A DNA stretch of 47,006 nucleotides from Acinetobacter junii CIP 64.5 (GTDB lineage: Bacteria; Pseudomonadota; Gammaproteobacteria; Pseudomonadales; Moraxellaceae). The DNA is taken from positions 1,418,506 to 1,465,511 of the forward strand of contig NZ_KB849655.1 in NCBI RefSeq assembly GCF_000368765.1, in the 5' to 3' direction. Within the stretch, counting starts at the first letter, position 1. Every line of letters starts with the position of its first letter. This document shows, one piece after another, positions 26,644 to 35,609 of this stretch. A program made the translations under genes and the position numbers. The notes beneath the pieces are model-generated. The model was not told the origin of the DNA. It saw nothing but the letters and a program-made list of their open reading frames with translations, and ran no database searches.

Positions 26644-26672
26644 ATTATAGCGATTGTTTAAGTCTTATGCAA
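26644..26672 (-). promoter_or_regulatory. S10 cluster promoter
   Basis: On the minus strand TTGCAT (26667-26672) and a perfect TATAAT (26644-26649) are separated by exactly 17 bases. The upstream side is A+T-rich, as expected for a strong promoter with an UP element. It is the best sigma-70 promoter in the window and faces rpsJ. Confidence 0.85.
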
Positions 26673-26706
26673 TTCTTCTTTTATTTTTTACCGTTAAAAA
26701 ATCAAT

Positions 26707-27435
26707 TTAAGCGCTTACAACATATTCAATTGCTTGATTAAGCAAATCGTTGCCTTGTTGAAATTTATTTTGGTTTGTTTTTTTGAGCTCAGCGATTGAT
26801 TGAACAAATTCCCCATTAAACACAGCCATGTCTTCTTCATTTTCGATCAACAATTGCAATGCATGTGGCGTCATTTCGGGATGAAACTGAAAACCTAAAA
26901 CATTACGACCGATTTGATAAAGTTGATTTCTACATACTTCATTTTCTGCTAAACGGATACCACCTCTAGGTATTTCAAAGGTCTCGCTATGCCATTGCAT
27001 AATGTTAATTTTCTCTGGAATTTGAAAACAATTTTCAGGTATGTGTGAAGCTCGACCAACATCCATCCACCCCAACTCTTGATATTGATTACGGCTAACC
27101 GCAGCACCAAGTGCATTTGCAATTAACTGCCCACCGAGACATAAGCCTATAGCAGGCTTTCCTGATGCCAAATAACGACGCAACCATCTTTTTTCCAATT
27201 TTAACCATGGGTAATTTGCTTCATCATTCACACTCATCGTACCACCCATGATAATTAACAAATCCACCTCATCTACATGTGGCAATGCTTCCAATTCCAA
27301 TGGCAGGTCGACGGGCAAAGCAAAAAACTCTGTTGCCGTGATTTTTGCTTTATGTGCTTTCAAGAAATTGTAACAACTACCAAAACCTTCACCTGCGATG
27401 TGCTGAAAATAATGCACTCTTAAATGCGACTTCAT
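26707..27435 (-). CDS. Class I glutamine amidotransferase
   Basis: The 242-residue protein has the amidotransferase triad: the nucleophile Cys99 in GLCLGGQLIA, and His185 and Glu187 in FQFHPEMT. These enzymes release ammonia from glutamine for a partner activity, which is not encoded nearby and not fused. It resembles the stand-alone GMP synthase-like group and could act on gamma-glutamyl compounds. It diverges from the metC-like gene. Confidence 0.85.
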   Translation of the reverse strand: MKSHLRVHYFQHIAGEGFGSCYNFLKAHKAKITATEFFALPVDLPLELEALPHVDEVDLLIIMGGTMSVNDEANYPWLKLEKRWLRRYLASGKPAIGLCLGGQLIANALGAAVSRNQYQELGWMDVGRASHIPENCFQIPEKINIMQWHSETFEIPRGGIRLAENEVCRNQLYQIGRNVLGFQFHPEMTPHALQLLIENEEDMAVFNGEFVQSIAELKKTNQNKFQQGNDLLNQAIEYVVSA

Positions 27436-27602
27436 GCGCTAAAACCTATTATCGTTAGAATGATATTAAGTCTTAGCAAAAATAAAGCCAGTTTCATTCA
27501 ATCTATTTGATCTGTAACGATTGTGTACAAAACACCTGAACAACTAGCAGAATTGTTGTTTTTCTCTTAACCTAAATCCATCTATTGATTTGATTTAGCA
27601 CC

Positions 27603-28796
27603 ATGACTAAGCACCAAAATGCACAAACCAACCTTATTCACGCACCAAGAAAAGCCCCTCAATATATAGAAACTGTTCAACCTCCCCTATATCGTGCATC
27701 TACCATTATTTTTAAAAGCACATCGCACCTTTTTGATCGTCATTGGACAGATCCCTATGACTATAGCTACGGCACACATGGCACACCAACAACATTTACG
27801 CTAGGCGATAACATCGCTCAAATTGAAGGCGGTTTGTTTAGCTTACTTGCACCGAGTGGTTTATCTGCGATCAATTTAGTCAATAGTACTCTTTTAAATT
27901 CAGGCGATGAGGTATGGATTGCAGATAATATTTATGGTCCAAATTTAGAGCACCTCAACAACCTTCAAACTCGTTATGGCATTCAAGTTAAAGTTTATAA
28001 TCCGATTGATATTGATAGTTTCACACCTTCAGAAAAAGCGAAGCTAATTTGGCTCGAAGCAGCTGGTTCTGTCAGTTTAGAATTTCCTGATTTAAAAAAA
28101 CTAGTCAAAAAAGCCAAGCAATTTAATCTCCTCACCGCCCTAGATAACACTTGGGGGGCTGGTCTGGCATTTAATGCATTTGATTTCTCTGATGAACATT
28201 TATCGGTTGATGTAACAGTACACGCTCTTACCAAATATCCAAGTGGTGGTGGAGACATCCTCATGGGCTCGGTTGTAACACGCGATCAAAATTTACATCA
28301 TAAACTTTATCGCATGCATGCAATCCAAGGCATATCTGTTTCAGGTGATGATACTGCGCAAATTCAACGTAGTTTGGCGCATATGTCGCTACGTTATGAA
28401 CAGCAATCTCAAAGCACACTAAGATTATTAGATTGGCTAAAACAACAGCCTCAATTTACTCAAGTTTTACACCCAAGTCTTTCTGATTCAGCTGGACATC
28501 AATTTTGGAAAGAGGTTTGCACCACAGGCAAGAGTGCTGGCTTGGCAAGTGTAATCTTTGATTCAAGATATGATATGCATGCAGTTCGTAGATTTTGCGA
28601 TAACTTAAAACTATTCAAACTTGGTTTTAGTTGGGGTGGACCTGTAAGTTTGGTGATGCTCTATGATTTAAAACAGATGCGTGCATTGGAAAATACACAT
28701 TTACAACAAGGTTTATTGGTTCGTTTCTGTATAGGACTAGAAGATCCTGCGGATTTAATTCAAGATATTCAAAACGCATTAAAACAACTGGAATGA
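27603..28796 (+). CDS. metC: Cystathionine beta-lyase (PLP enzyme)
   Basis: This 397-residue enzyme of the Cys/Met metabolism PLP family converts cystathionine to homocysteine, pyruvate and ammonia in methionine synthesis. The PLP lysine is Lys211 in VHALTKYPSGGGDILMGS; Asp181 in ALDNTW binds the ring nitrogen. The order of motifs (SYGTHGTPT, PSGLSAI, NIYGPN) fits the MetC branch better than MetB. It is followed after 19 bases by the HerA-like gene, so they may be co-transcribed. Confidence 0.85.
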   Translation: MTKHQNAQTNLIHAPRKAPQYIETVQPPLYRASTIIFKSTSHLFDRHWTDPYDYSYGTHGTPTTFTLGDNIAQIEGGLFSLLAPSGLSAINLVNSTLLNSGDEVWIADNIYGPNLEHLNNLQTRYGIQVKVYNPIDIDSFTPSEKAKLIWLEAAGSVSLEFPDLKKLVKKAKQFNLLTALDNTWGAGLAFNAFDFSDEHLSVDVTVHALTKYPSGGGDILMGSVVTRDQNLHHKLYRMHAIQGISVSGDDTAQIQRSLAHMSLRYEQQSQSTLRLLDWLKQQPQFTQVLHPSLSDSAGHQFWKEVCTTGKSAGLASVIFDSRYDMHAVRRFCDNLKLFKLGFSWGGPVSLVMLYDLKQMRALENTHLQQGLLVRFCIGLEDPADLIQDIQNALKQLE

Positions 28797-28815
28797 CTCT
28801 TATAATAGGTGAAGA

Positions 28816-30363
28816 ATGAGTACAACCATCGTAATTGCAAAAAAAACCACAGATACAACACAAGATATTGTTCTACATTCTCAATTTGCTAACCGCCATG
28901 GTCTGATTGCTGGTGCAACCGGTACAGGAAAAACAGTAACTCTAAAAGTACTTGCTGAGAGTTTTTCTCGTATCGGTGTCCCTGTTTTTCTAGCAGATGC
29001 GAAAGGTGATGTTTCAAGCCTAGCCAAAGCAGGTTCAAGCAGCCCCAAATTTGATGAACGCATTAAAAGTCTGCATCTGGATTCTGTTCCATTTGCAGCT
29101 TCACCTGTTATTTTCTGGGATCTATTTGGTCAACAAGGACACCCTATTCGAACCACAATTTCTGAAATAGGCCCTTTATTATTAGCGCAGATGCTAAATT
29201 TAAACGATACACAAGAAGGTGTATTGTCCGCAGTATTTAGAATCGCAGATGATCAAGGGCTTCTCCTCATCGACTTTAAAGATCTAAAGGCGATGCTAAC
29301 TTATGTCAGTGAAAATGCTGCTGAACTGAAAAATGAGTATGGCAATCTCTCTCCTGCCAGTATTGGTGCGATACAACGCAATCTGCTTGCGTTAGCAGAT
29401 CAAGGTGGAGATCAGTTTTTTGGTGAACCAAGTTTGAATATTCTAGATTTTATTCAAACAGATACTCAAGGTCATGGCTATATCAATCTTCTCGCTGCAG
29501 ATAAGTTGATGAATACCCCAAAACTTTATGCAACATTCTTGCTTTGGATGCTCTCAGAATTATTTGAGCAACTACCCGAAGTTGGCGATATGGATAAGCC
29601 TAAACTTGTCTTCTTCTTTGATGAAGCACATTTATTGTTTTCCAATGCTAGTCCAGCTTTGCAAGAGAAAATTGAACAAGTGGTTCGTTTAATTCGCTCG
29701 AAGGGTGTAGGAATCTACTTTATCACTCAAAACCCACTTGATTTACCAGAAAGTGTTCTAGGTCAACTCGGAAATCGAGTACAACATGCTTTACGTGCTT
29801 TTACACCTAAAGATCAAAAAGCGGTCAAAACCGCAGCTGACACTTTCCGAGCCAATCCTGATTTTAAGGTTGATCAAGCGATTACTGAACTTGCCGTGGG
29901 TGAGGCCTTGATTAGTTGTTTGGATGAACAAGGCACCCCTCAGATTGTTGAGCGTGGTTGGGTGATGCCCCCATATTCCTCTTTTAGCCCAATCACCCCT
30001 GAAGAACGACAGGTGATGATGGGGCAAAGTATTGTTGCTGGGGTTTATGATCAAGCCTTAGATCGTGACAGCGCTTACGAACTTTTACAGAAAAAAGTAT
30101 TACAACAGTCTCAGCAAAAGCAAGCTGACGAACTCGCTAAGCAGCAAGTAAAGGAACAAGAAACCCTCGCAAAGCAACAAGCAAAAGAACAAGAGCGATT
30201 TGCCAAAGAGCAACAAAAAGCGGCAGAAAAAGCGCAACGTGATCGTGAAAAGCTCACACAAGACATTGTCGGTACATTTGCAAAAAGTGCTGCCCGAAGC
30301 TTAGGTGGTAGCACTGGACAAAAAATAGTGCGTGGATTACTCGGCTCATTATTCGGAAAATAA
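28816..30363 (+). CDS. HerA-like helicase domain ATPase (DUF853)
   Basis: The 515-residue protein is a FtsK/HerA-type P-loop ATPase. Walker A is GATGTGKT (33-40) and Walker B is [12 protein letters not shown] (about 259-270). The C-terminal part (about 425-495) is a charged, Gln/Lys/Glu-rich coiled coil, with a Gly-rich end ([19 protein letters not shown]). The DUF853 family is widespread and its function is not settled; a nucleic-acid translocase role is inferred from the fold. No NurA-like nuclease is encoded nearby. Confidence 0.85.
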   Translation: MSTTIVIAKKTTDTTQDIVLHSQFANRHGLIAGATGTGKTVTLKVLAESFSRIGVPVFLADAKGDVSSLAKAGSSSPKFDERIKSLHLDSVPFAASPVIFWDLFGQQGHPIRTTISEIGPLLLAQMLNLNDTQEGVLSAVFRIADDQGLLLIDFKDLKAMLTYVSENAAELKNEYGNLSPASIGAIQRNLLALADQGGDQFFGEPSLNILDFIQTDTQGHGYINLLAADKLMNTPKLYATFLLWMLSELFEQLPEVGDMDKPKLVFFFDEAHLLFSNASPALQEKIEQVVRLIRSKGVGIYFITQNPLDLPESVLGQLGNRVQHALRAFTPKDQKAVKTAADTFRANPDFKVDQAITELAVGEALISCLDEQGTPQIVERGWVMPPYSSFSPITPEERQVMMGQSIVAGVYDQALDRDSAYELLQKKVLQQSQQKQADELAKQQVKEQETLAKQQAKEQERFAKEQQKAAEKAQRDREKLTQDIVGTFAKSAARSLGGSTGQKIVRGLLGSLFGK

Positions 30364-30372
30364 AAAAATCTC

Positions 30373-30407
30373 AAAAATAAGGGATAATTAATTATCCCTT
30401 ATTTTTT
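30373..30407 (+). terminator. Terminator after the HerA-like gene
   Basis: A 16-base perfect stem (AAAAATAAGGGATAAT with its complement at 30391-30406) closes a very short loop and runs into T-rich sequence. It separates the metC-herA unit from hmp. Confidence 0.9.
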
Positions 30408-30422
30408 TATGGTTTTTATTAT

Positions 30423-30445
30423 AAGATGTATTGCAAATACATTTT
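30423..30445 (+). promoter_or_regulatory. NsrR-type operator 1 upstream of hmp
   Basis: The half-sites AAGATGTATTG and AAATACATTTT form an 11-1-11 imperfect palindrome. This closely matches the E. coli NsrR consensus pattern (AAGATGCATTT N AAATGCATCTT). It lies 54 bases before the hmp ATG. Confidence 0.85.
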
Positions 30446-30447
30446 AT

Positions 30448-30470
30448 AAGGTGTATTTTAAATATATCTT
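30448..30470 (+). promoter_or_regulatory. NsrR-type operator 2 upstream of hmp
   Basis: AAGGTGTATTT and AAATATATCTT form a second 11-1-11 palindrome whose centre lies 25 bases from that of the first. TATAAA at 30470-30475 is a plausible -10, so bound repressor would cover the promoter. Confidence 0.8.
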
Positions 30471-30498
30471 ATAAAATAATAGTCCAGAGAGATCACTC

Positions 30499-31710
30499 AT
30501 GACTCCACAGCAAATTGAACTCGTAAAAGCAACTGTTCCTGTCTTACGTGAAAATGGTGTCGCATTAACAGGTTATTTCTATAATCGTATGTTAGGAAAT
30601 AATCCTGCGCTCAAAGAAACCTTTAACATGGGTCATCAACGCAGTGGTGCTCAAGCTCAAGCACTTGCAGGAGCTGTTTTAGCGTACGCAGAAAATATTG
30701 AAGATCCATCTGTGCTTTTGCCTGTGGTGGAACTGATCGCTCATAAACATGTCAGCCTCAATATCCAAGCGCCTGATTACAGTATTGTGGGTGAAAATTT
30801 ATTACATTCGATCAGTGAAGTACTGAATATCTCAATGGAAGATCCTTTGATTGCGGCATGGGCCGCTGCTTATGGACAACTAGCAGATTTGTTTATCAGC
30901 ACTGAAAAAGCGATCTACGACCAACATCAACAAACTAAAGGCAGTTGGTTAGGATGGCGTAATTTTAAAATCGCTAAAAAAGTGGTTGAAAGTGATGAAA
31001 TTACGTCGTTTTATTTAGCACCTGTCGATGGCGGTGATTTACCAAACTACGAAGCTGGCCAATATATTTCAGTACGTGTTTTTGTCCAAGAACTCAATCT
31101 GAGACAACCTCGCCAATACACTTTATCAACAAGTCCACAAGCAGACTATTTACGTATTTCAGTGAAACGTGAAGATGCGAAAGGTGAGCTTGCCGAAGGC
31201 TGGGTATCAAATACATTACATAGTTTAGCGGAAGGTTCTGAAATCGAAGTTTCTGCTCCTACAGGTAACTTTTATCTGATAGATAGTAAAAAACGTAATG
31301 TATTTATCAGTGGTGGTGTAGGTTTAACCCCAATGATTGCTATGCTGAATCAATTAGTTACTTTAGATATGCCACAACCAGTAACGTTTATACATGCATG
31401 TCGTAGCAGTCAAGTTCATGCTATGAAACAACATATTCATGATCTTAAAGCTAAATTCCCTCGTCTAAGCACATTTACGGCGTATGAATTTCCACATGAT
31501 GGGGATGTATTAGGCGTGGATTATGAAGCAGCTGGTCGTTTAGATTTAGCATCTATGGATGCAGCACTATTGCCAACAACTGCTGATTATTATTTATGTG
31601 GTCCGATGCCATTTATGGCTGAACAACACAAAGCACTTGTTGCACGAGGCATTCCTGCTGAAAATATTCATAGCGAAGCATTTGGCACAGGTGGTGTAAA
31701 ACTTAGCTAA
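30499..31710 (+). CDS. hmp: Flavohemoprotein, nitric oxide dioxygenase
   Basis: Hmp oxidises NO to nitrate in the cytoplasm using NAD(P)H. The 403-residue protein has a globin domain (1 to about 140) with Tyr28 on the distal side and the proximal His84 in IAHKHVSL. The FAD domain follows with RQPRQYTLS (about 203-211), and the NAD domain with SGGVGLTPMIAML and YLCGPMPFM. Two NsrR-type operators precede it, and nsrR follows after a terminator. Confidence 0.95.
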   Translation: MTPQQIELVKATVPVLRENGVALTGYFYNRMLGNNPALKETFNMGHQRSGAQAQALAGAVLAYAENIEDPSVLLPVVELIAHKHVSLNIQAPDYSIVGENLLHSISEVLNISMEDPLIAAWAAAYGQLADLFISTEKAIYDQHQQTKGSWLGWRNFKIAKKVVESDEITSFYLAPVDGGDLPNYEAGQYISVRVFVQELNLRQPRQYTLSTSPQADYLRISVKREDAKGELAEGWVSNTLHSLAEGSEIEVSAPTGNFYLIDSKKRNVFISGGVGLTPMIAMLNQLVTLDMPQPVTFIHACRSSQVHAMKQHIHDLKAKFPRLSTFTAYEFPHDGDVLGVDYEAAGRLDLASMDAALLPTTADYYLCGPMPFMAEQHKALVARGIPAENIHSEAFGTGGVKLS

Positions 31711-31729
31711 TTAATGCTGCGTTTTGTAT

Positions 31730-31758
31730 AAGGCTAGCCTATGATAGACTAGCCTTTT
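31730..31758 (+). terminator. Terminator between hmp and nsrR
   Basis: AAGGCTAG (31730-31737) pairs with CTAGCCTT (31749-31756), followed by TTCT. The U-tract is short, so some read-through into nsrR is likely. Confidence 0.7.
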
Positions 31759-31787
31759 CTATTTATCGCAATAGATTGAGTGAAACA

Positions 31788-32240
31788 ATGCAACTCAATA
31801 AATTTACAGATTATGCACTCAGAATCCTGATGTATGTCGCTCGCCCGAGCGAGATACCTTACACTATTGCTGATATTGCAAAAGATTTGCATGTTTCACA
31901 AAACCACCTCGTTAAAATTGTACATTTCATGGGTAAACAACAATGGATTGTTACTACACGAGGCAAAGGCGGTGGAATTCGATTAAATCCCTCAGCACGG
32001 ACACTTCGACTTGGTGAAATTGTCCGTGTTTTACAAGGTCATCAGCAAATTGTGGAATGCAATAGCCCCCCTTGCGTCTTGCGCTCTCAATGTGGTCTGA
32101 AAGGCATTCTCGATCAAGCACTTGAAAGCTTTTATCATAGCTTAGATCAATATACTTTGGGTGAAGTGGTTCAACACGGCATACTCCCATCTTCCACTCG
32201 ATCAGATATTACATTCTTAGAACTGGTCCAAAAAGCTTAG
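31788..32240 (+). CDS. nsrR: Nitric-oxide-sensing repressor NsrR (Rrf2 family)
   Basis: The 150-residue regulator begins MQLNKFTDYALRILMYVA, the family start; a TTG four codons upstream is less likely. The winged-helix DNA-binding domain covers about 1-80 (DLHVSQNHLVKIVHFM). Three Fe-S cysteines occur as CNSPPCVLRSQC, with the CX4CX5C spacing of E. coli NsrR. NO damage to the cluster releases DNA. Its likely targets are the two palindromes ahead of hmp. No such palindrome lies directly before nsrR itself. Confidence 0.93.
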   Translation: MQLNKFTDYALRILMYVARPSEIPYTIADIAKDLHVSQNHLVKIVHFMGKQQWIVTTRGKGGGIRLNPSARTLRLGEIVRVLQGHQQIVECNSPPCVLRSQCGLKGILDQALESFYHSLDQYTLGEVVQHGILPSSTRSDITFLELVQKA

Positions 32241-32254
32241 ATTTAGGATGAAGA

Positions 32255-32284
32255 TTCGCACGAATCCAATACATCCTTTATAAT
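32255..32284 (+). promoter_or_regulatory. Candidate engB promoter
   Basis: TTCGCA (32255-32260) and a perfect TATAAT (32279-32284) are separated by 18 bases, 35 bases before the engB ATG. The -35 box matches four of six consensus positions. Confidence 0.5.
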
Positions 32285-32318
32285 GCTTATTGCTATTCAA
32301 ATTCAAAAGTAAGCTTCT

Positions 32319-33095
32319 ATGCACCGTAGTGAAAAATCGAAAGACACCAAAGCTAGACTCGCACCTAAAGAAAAAATCAGTTATGAGAAAAAGACTGATC
32401 CTGCATTAACCGCTTATGCAGTACAGTCTTTGAATTGGTTACGCCAAGCTGAATTTTTAATGAGTGCACCAAAACTTGCTATGTGCGTTGAAGATACAGG
32501 CTATGAGATTGCATTTGCAGGTCGTTCAAATGCGGGAAAATCGAGTGCGATTAATGCCTTAACTAATAAAAAGCAATTGGCACGTGCTTCAAAAAGACCA
32601 GGTCGTACCCAAATGATCAACTTTTTTAGCTTGGGTAACCCTGATCAACGTTTGGTAGACTTACCTGGTTATGGCTATGCCGCTGTACCAGAAGCAATGA
32701 AAATTGTTTGGCAAAAAGAACTAGAAAATTATTTGATTCATCGCAAAAGCTTACAAGGCTTAGTTTTATTGATGGATATCCGCCATCCTTTACAACACTT
32801 TGATTTAATGATGTTGGAATGGGCGCATTCTCGTCATTTATTTGTTCATATTCTTCTCACTAAAGCGGATAAACTGAATCGAGGTCCAGCAAATAAAACC
32901 TTGCTCGACGTTAAACAACAATTGAAAAAAATGAAGCTCGACTTCTCAATACAACTATTCTCTTCTCTTAACCGTATTGGTCTAGAGGAGTTAGCGAGTG
33001 TTATGGGTGGTCGTTTAAATTACACACTTGATCAAACGGTGGAATTTGACCTCGATCAAATCCCAGAAGCATCAGAAACTGACGATAAAGAATAA
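32319..33095 (+). CDS. engB: Ribosome biogenesis GTPase EngB (YihA/YsxC)
   Basis: This GTPase is needed for assembly of the 50S subunit. All G motifs are visible: GRSNAGKSSAIN (G1), PGRTQMINFF (G2), DLPGYGYA (G3), TKADKLNRG (G4) and SSLNRIG (G5). At 258 residues it is about 45 longer than the E. coli protein, due to a charged N-terminal extension (about 1-40) and an acidic C-terminal tail. An inverted repeat TTATGCAT/ATGCATAA (33097-33125) after the gene may aid termination. Confidence 0.93.
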   Translation: MHRSEKSKDTKARLAPKEKISYEKKTDPALTAYAVQSLNWLRQAEFLMSAPKLAMCVEDTGYEIAFAGRSNAGKSSAINALTNKKQLARASKRPGRTQMINFFSLGNPDQRLVDLPGYGYAAVPEAMKIVWQKELENYLIHRKSLQGLVLLMDIRHPLQHFDLMMLEWAHSRHLFVHILLTKADKLNRGPANKTLLDVKQQLKKMKLDFSIQLFSSLNRIGLEELASVMGGRLNYTLDQTVEFDLDQIPEASETDDKE

Positions 33096-33223
33096 ATTAT
33101 GCATTTCATGCAACTTGATGCATAAAATAATTTTTAATTGTCCTGAATTGCTAAACACAAACACTAGGTAGTTTTCATATACTGCTTAGTGTTGGTTCAT
33201 TGCACTATCGATTAGGACTAAAG

Positions 33224-34168
33224 ATGAAATTACTATCATTTGTGAAGAACAAAGTTCTTGGTTCTTCGATTGACTATAAAATTCTCCCTCGAAAAGTAAA
33301 ATTTGATTGGGAAAAAACCCCTGTAGATTGGATTCCAAATCAACCTTTTGCTAGCTATTTTATTAACGAAATTAATAACATTTTGCCTGCTGGTGAGTTC
33401 TGGTTTTGCCGTTTGTACAACAAAGTACTTCCTGAAATCACTGATGAAAAATTAAAAGAAGATGTACAAGCTTTTATTCGTCAAGAAGCGATGCATGCTG
33501 TTGCTCATACCTCTGCGAATAAAGAATATCTCAGCCAACGCAATATCGATATTCAACGCAACTTAGACATCATGGATTTCTTATTTACCAAAGCTTTAGC
33601 TGATAAGCCTTTTGGTAAAGAAGTTCCTAAAATATTAGATCATCAATGGGATTTATTCCGTCTAGGTGTGATTGCAACCGTTGAGCACATGACGTGTGTT
33701 CTTGGTAAATACGCACTCTACAACAAACGTTGGGAAGAACTTGGTGCTGATCCTGAGATGATCGATTTAATTAAATGGCATGGTTCTGAAGAAATCGAGC
33801 ACCGTACCGTTGCATTTGATCTTTATCGTCATTTAGGTGGTAGCTATATTGCACGTTACTACCTCAGCGTTGCGGTAATCGTTCTGGTACTTGGTTTGTG
33901 GGTAGATGGTGCTGCTCACATCATGAGCCAAGATCCTCGTTTTGCAGATAAAAAACCAAGTATATTCAAACCTTGGATATGGTTGGAATGGTATAAGATT
34001 GGCCGTAAAGACAATCAAATTCTTCCAAATCCAATCTGGTTAGTATCACAACAAATTGATTATTTGATGCCTTGGTATGATCCTGTGAAAGAAGGAAGTA
34101 CCCTAGATGCAGTGAATTATTTAAATAATTCACCTGCTGCTAAGCGTGCACTACAACATGCTGCATAA
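33224..34168 (+). CDS. Predicted metal-dependent hydrolase (PF10118-like)
   Basis: The 314-residue protein starts at the ATG with AGGA 7 bases upstream; an upstream TTG is rejected. The conserved metal ligands are arranged as in ferritin-like diiron proteins: Glu58 (LPAGEFWF), Glu88-x-x-His91 (RQEAMHA), Glu154 (VEHMT) and Glu190-x-x-His193 (EEIEHR). A hydrophobic segment (about 211-227, YYLSVAVIVLVLGLWV) is probably a membrane helix. The family is annotated as a metal-dependent hydrolase but the reaction is unknown; a diiron oxidase is an alternative. Confidence 0.75.
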   Translation: MKLLSFVKNKVLGSSIDYKILPRKVKFDWEKTPVDWIPNQPFASYFINEINNILPAGEFWFCRLYNKVLPEITDEKLKEDVQAFIRQEAMHAVAHTSANKEYLSQRNIDIQRNLDIMDFLFTKALADKPFGKEVPKILDHQWDLFRLGVIATVEHMTCVLGKYALYNKRWEELGADPEMIDLIKWHGSEEIEHRTVAFDLYRHLGGSYIARYYLSVAVIVLVLGLWVDGAAHIMSQDPRFADKKPSIFKPWIWLEWYKIGRKDNQILPNPIWLVSQQIDYLMPWYDPVKEGSTLDAVNYLNNSPAAKRALQHAA

Positions 34169-34180
34169 GTGAAGAGAAAG

Positions 34181-34208
34181 AAAAAGCAGGAGTTTTCTCC
34201 TGCTTTTT
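34181..34208 (+). terminator. Terminator after the metal-dependent hydrolase gene
   Basis: AAAAAGCAGGAG pairs perfectly with CTCCTGCTTTTT around a TTTT loop and runs into T-rich sequence. It can serve both this gene and the convergent symporter gene. Confidence 0.92.
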
Positions 34209-34226
34209 TATGTTCGTACAACTCGA

Positions 34227-35468
34227 TTAACTTGGCTCTATTTCCGTTTGCTTTGCATAACGATCGACAACCACACTGATCATCATATCTCCCTGTACAT
34301 TAACTACAGTTCGAACGGTATCTAGCAACCGATCTATCGGCAGTAAAATTGCAATCGCTTCCGCAGGTAAACCAACTGATTGCAACACCATTATCATCGT
34401 TACCATGCCTGCACTTGGAATCCCTGGCGCACCTAATGATGCAATCATTGCGGTGAGACAGACGATAAACTGTTGGGTTAGGCTTAAATCCAAACCCATC
34501 AAATTGGCAATAAAAAGTGCAGCTGCAGCCTCATAAAGTGCGGTACCGTCCATATTTAACTGTGTACCCAAAGGAATTACAAAACCTGCCGTTTGCGGTC
34601 GTACCCCTAAATTCTCTTGTGCGCAACGCATACTCAGTGGCATGGTCGCAGAACTAGAGCTTGTTGCAAATGCCGTCACCAATGCAGCTCGCGCACCTCT
34701 GAAGAACGTCAGAGGATTCATTTTTCCAAAAATCCAAAGCAGTGTAGGTAAAACCACTAAGCCATGAAAAATCGTTGTCCCAGTCACCACGAATGCAAAC
34801 TCAGCAAGACGACTTAATACAGATAAATCCTCAGTCGCAATCAACTTCGCCAATAATGCAAAAATCCCAAGTGGCGCGAGTTTCATTACCCAACTGACAA
34901 GCATCATCATCATTTCAAAGAATTGTTGGCTGAGTTGACGAACTGTATTAAAACGCTCACCACCTTTAACGAGAGCAACGCCTAAGAAAAGTGCAAAAAC
35001 CACAACAGCGAGTACATTCCCTTCACTAAATGCTTTAAAAGGATTGATTAAGGTATTTTGAATAAAATTGGTAAGAAAACTAGAAGGTGTAAGCGTATCA
35101 GGCGTTTGATGATTTTGCATTGCTGACTGAAAAAGTGTGATATCAACGCCCTTCCCAACATCAAAAAGATGTGCACAACTGATTCCTAAGATCAGTGCAA
35201 GCGTTGTAGTGGTCACACAACTCAAGGCGGTAATCTTCCAAACTCGACCAAACTCCCCTCCAGCTTGTAAATTTGAAACCCCTACAACGATAGAACTAAA
35301 TATCAAAGGGATCAGCAACATCTTTAACAAACCAATAAAAATGCTACTTAAAATACCTAAAACATATAACGTTGTTTGAGCAAAATCAGCCTGAGGATAG
35401 CTAGTCAATAAAAGTCCTAACCCTACTCCCGCGATAGCTGCAATTAAAATTTGGGTATTTAAATTCAT
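34227..35468 (-). CDS. Dicarboxylate/amino acid:cation symporter (DAACS family)
   Basis: This inner-membrane protein imports glutamate, aspartate or C4-dicarboxylates with sodium or protons. The 413-residue form starting MNLNTQILIAAIAG is chosen; an in-frame extension of 25 residues lacks family support. Signatures are the serine-rich hairpin ATSSSSATMPLSM and the substrate/cation site NMDGTALYEA, as in GltP and DctA. Substrate cannot be decided from motifs alone. It stands alone. Confidence 0.88.
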   Translation of the reverse strand: MNLNTQILIAAIAGVGLGLLLTSYPQADFAQTTLYVLGILSSIFIGLLKMLLIPLIFSSIVVGVSNLQAGGEFGRVWKITALSCVTTTTLALILGISCAHLFDVGKGVDITLFQSAMQNHQTPDTLTPSSFLTNFIQNTLINPFKAFSEGNVLAVVVFALFLGVALVKGGERFNTVRQLSQQFFEMMMMLVSWVMKLAPLGIFALLAKLIATEDLSVLSRLAEFAFVVTGTTIFHGLVVLPTLLWIFGKMNPLTFFRGARAALVTAFATSSSSATMPLSMRCAQENLGVRPQTAGFVIPLGTQLNMDGTALYEAAAALFIANLMGLDLSLTQQFIVCLTAMIASLGAPGIPSAGMVTMIMVLQSVGLPAEAIAILLPIDRLLDTVRTVVNVQGDMMISVVVDRYAKQTEIEPS

Positions 35469-35551
35469 TGTGCGTATTAAAAATGAATGCAGTACAGCTA
35501 CTATGGCATGCTCAAATCTAAGAATCGAGCAATTTTTTGTCACAAGCTTAT

Positions 35552-35580
35552 GACAAAAAAGCCATCATTATGATGGCTTT
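35552..35580 (-). terminator. Terminator of tesB
   Basis: On the minus strand AAAGCCATCA pairs with TGATGGCTTT around a three-base loop and is followed by T6. It lies about 30 bases after the tesB stop. Confidence 0.88.
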
Positions 35581-35609
35581 AATACGATTTCATGCAGAAT
35601 AATTTCACA

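Noticed and set aside
26480..26700. tRNA or small RNA gene in front of rpsJ
   Set aside because: The stems do not form a cloverleaf, and the consensus promoter faces rpsJ, so a leader is the simpler explanation.
30373..30480. Short direct-repeat array (CRISPR-like) before hmp
   Set aside because: The repeated AAGRTGTATT units are two palindromic NsrR sites, without spacers or cas genes.
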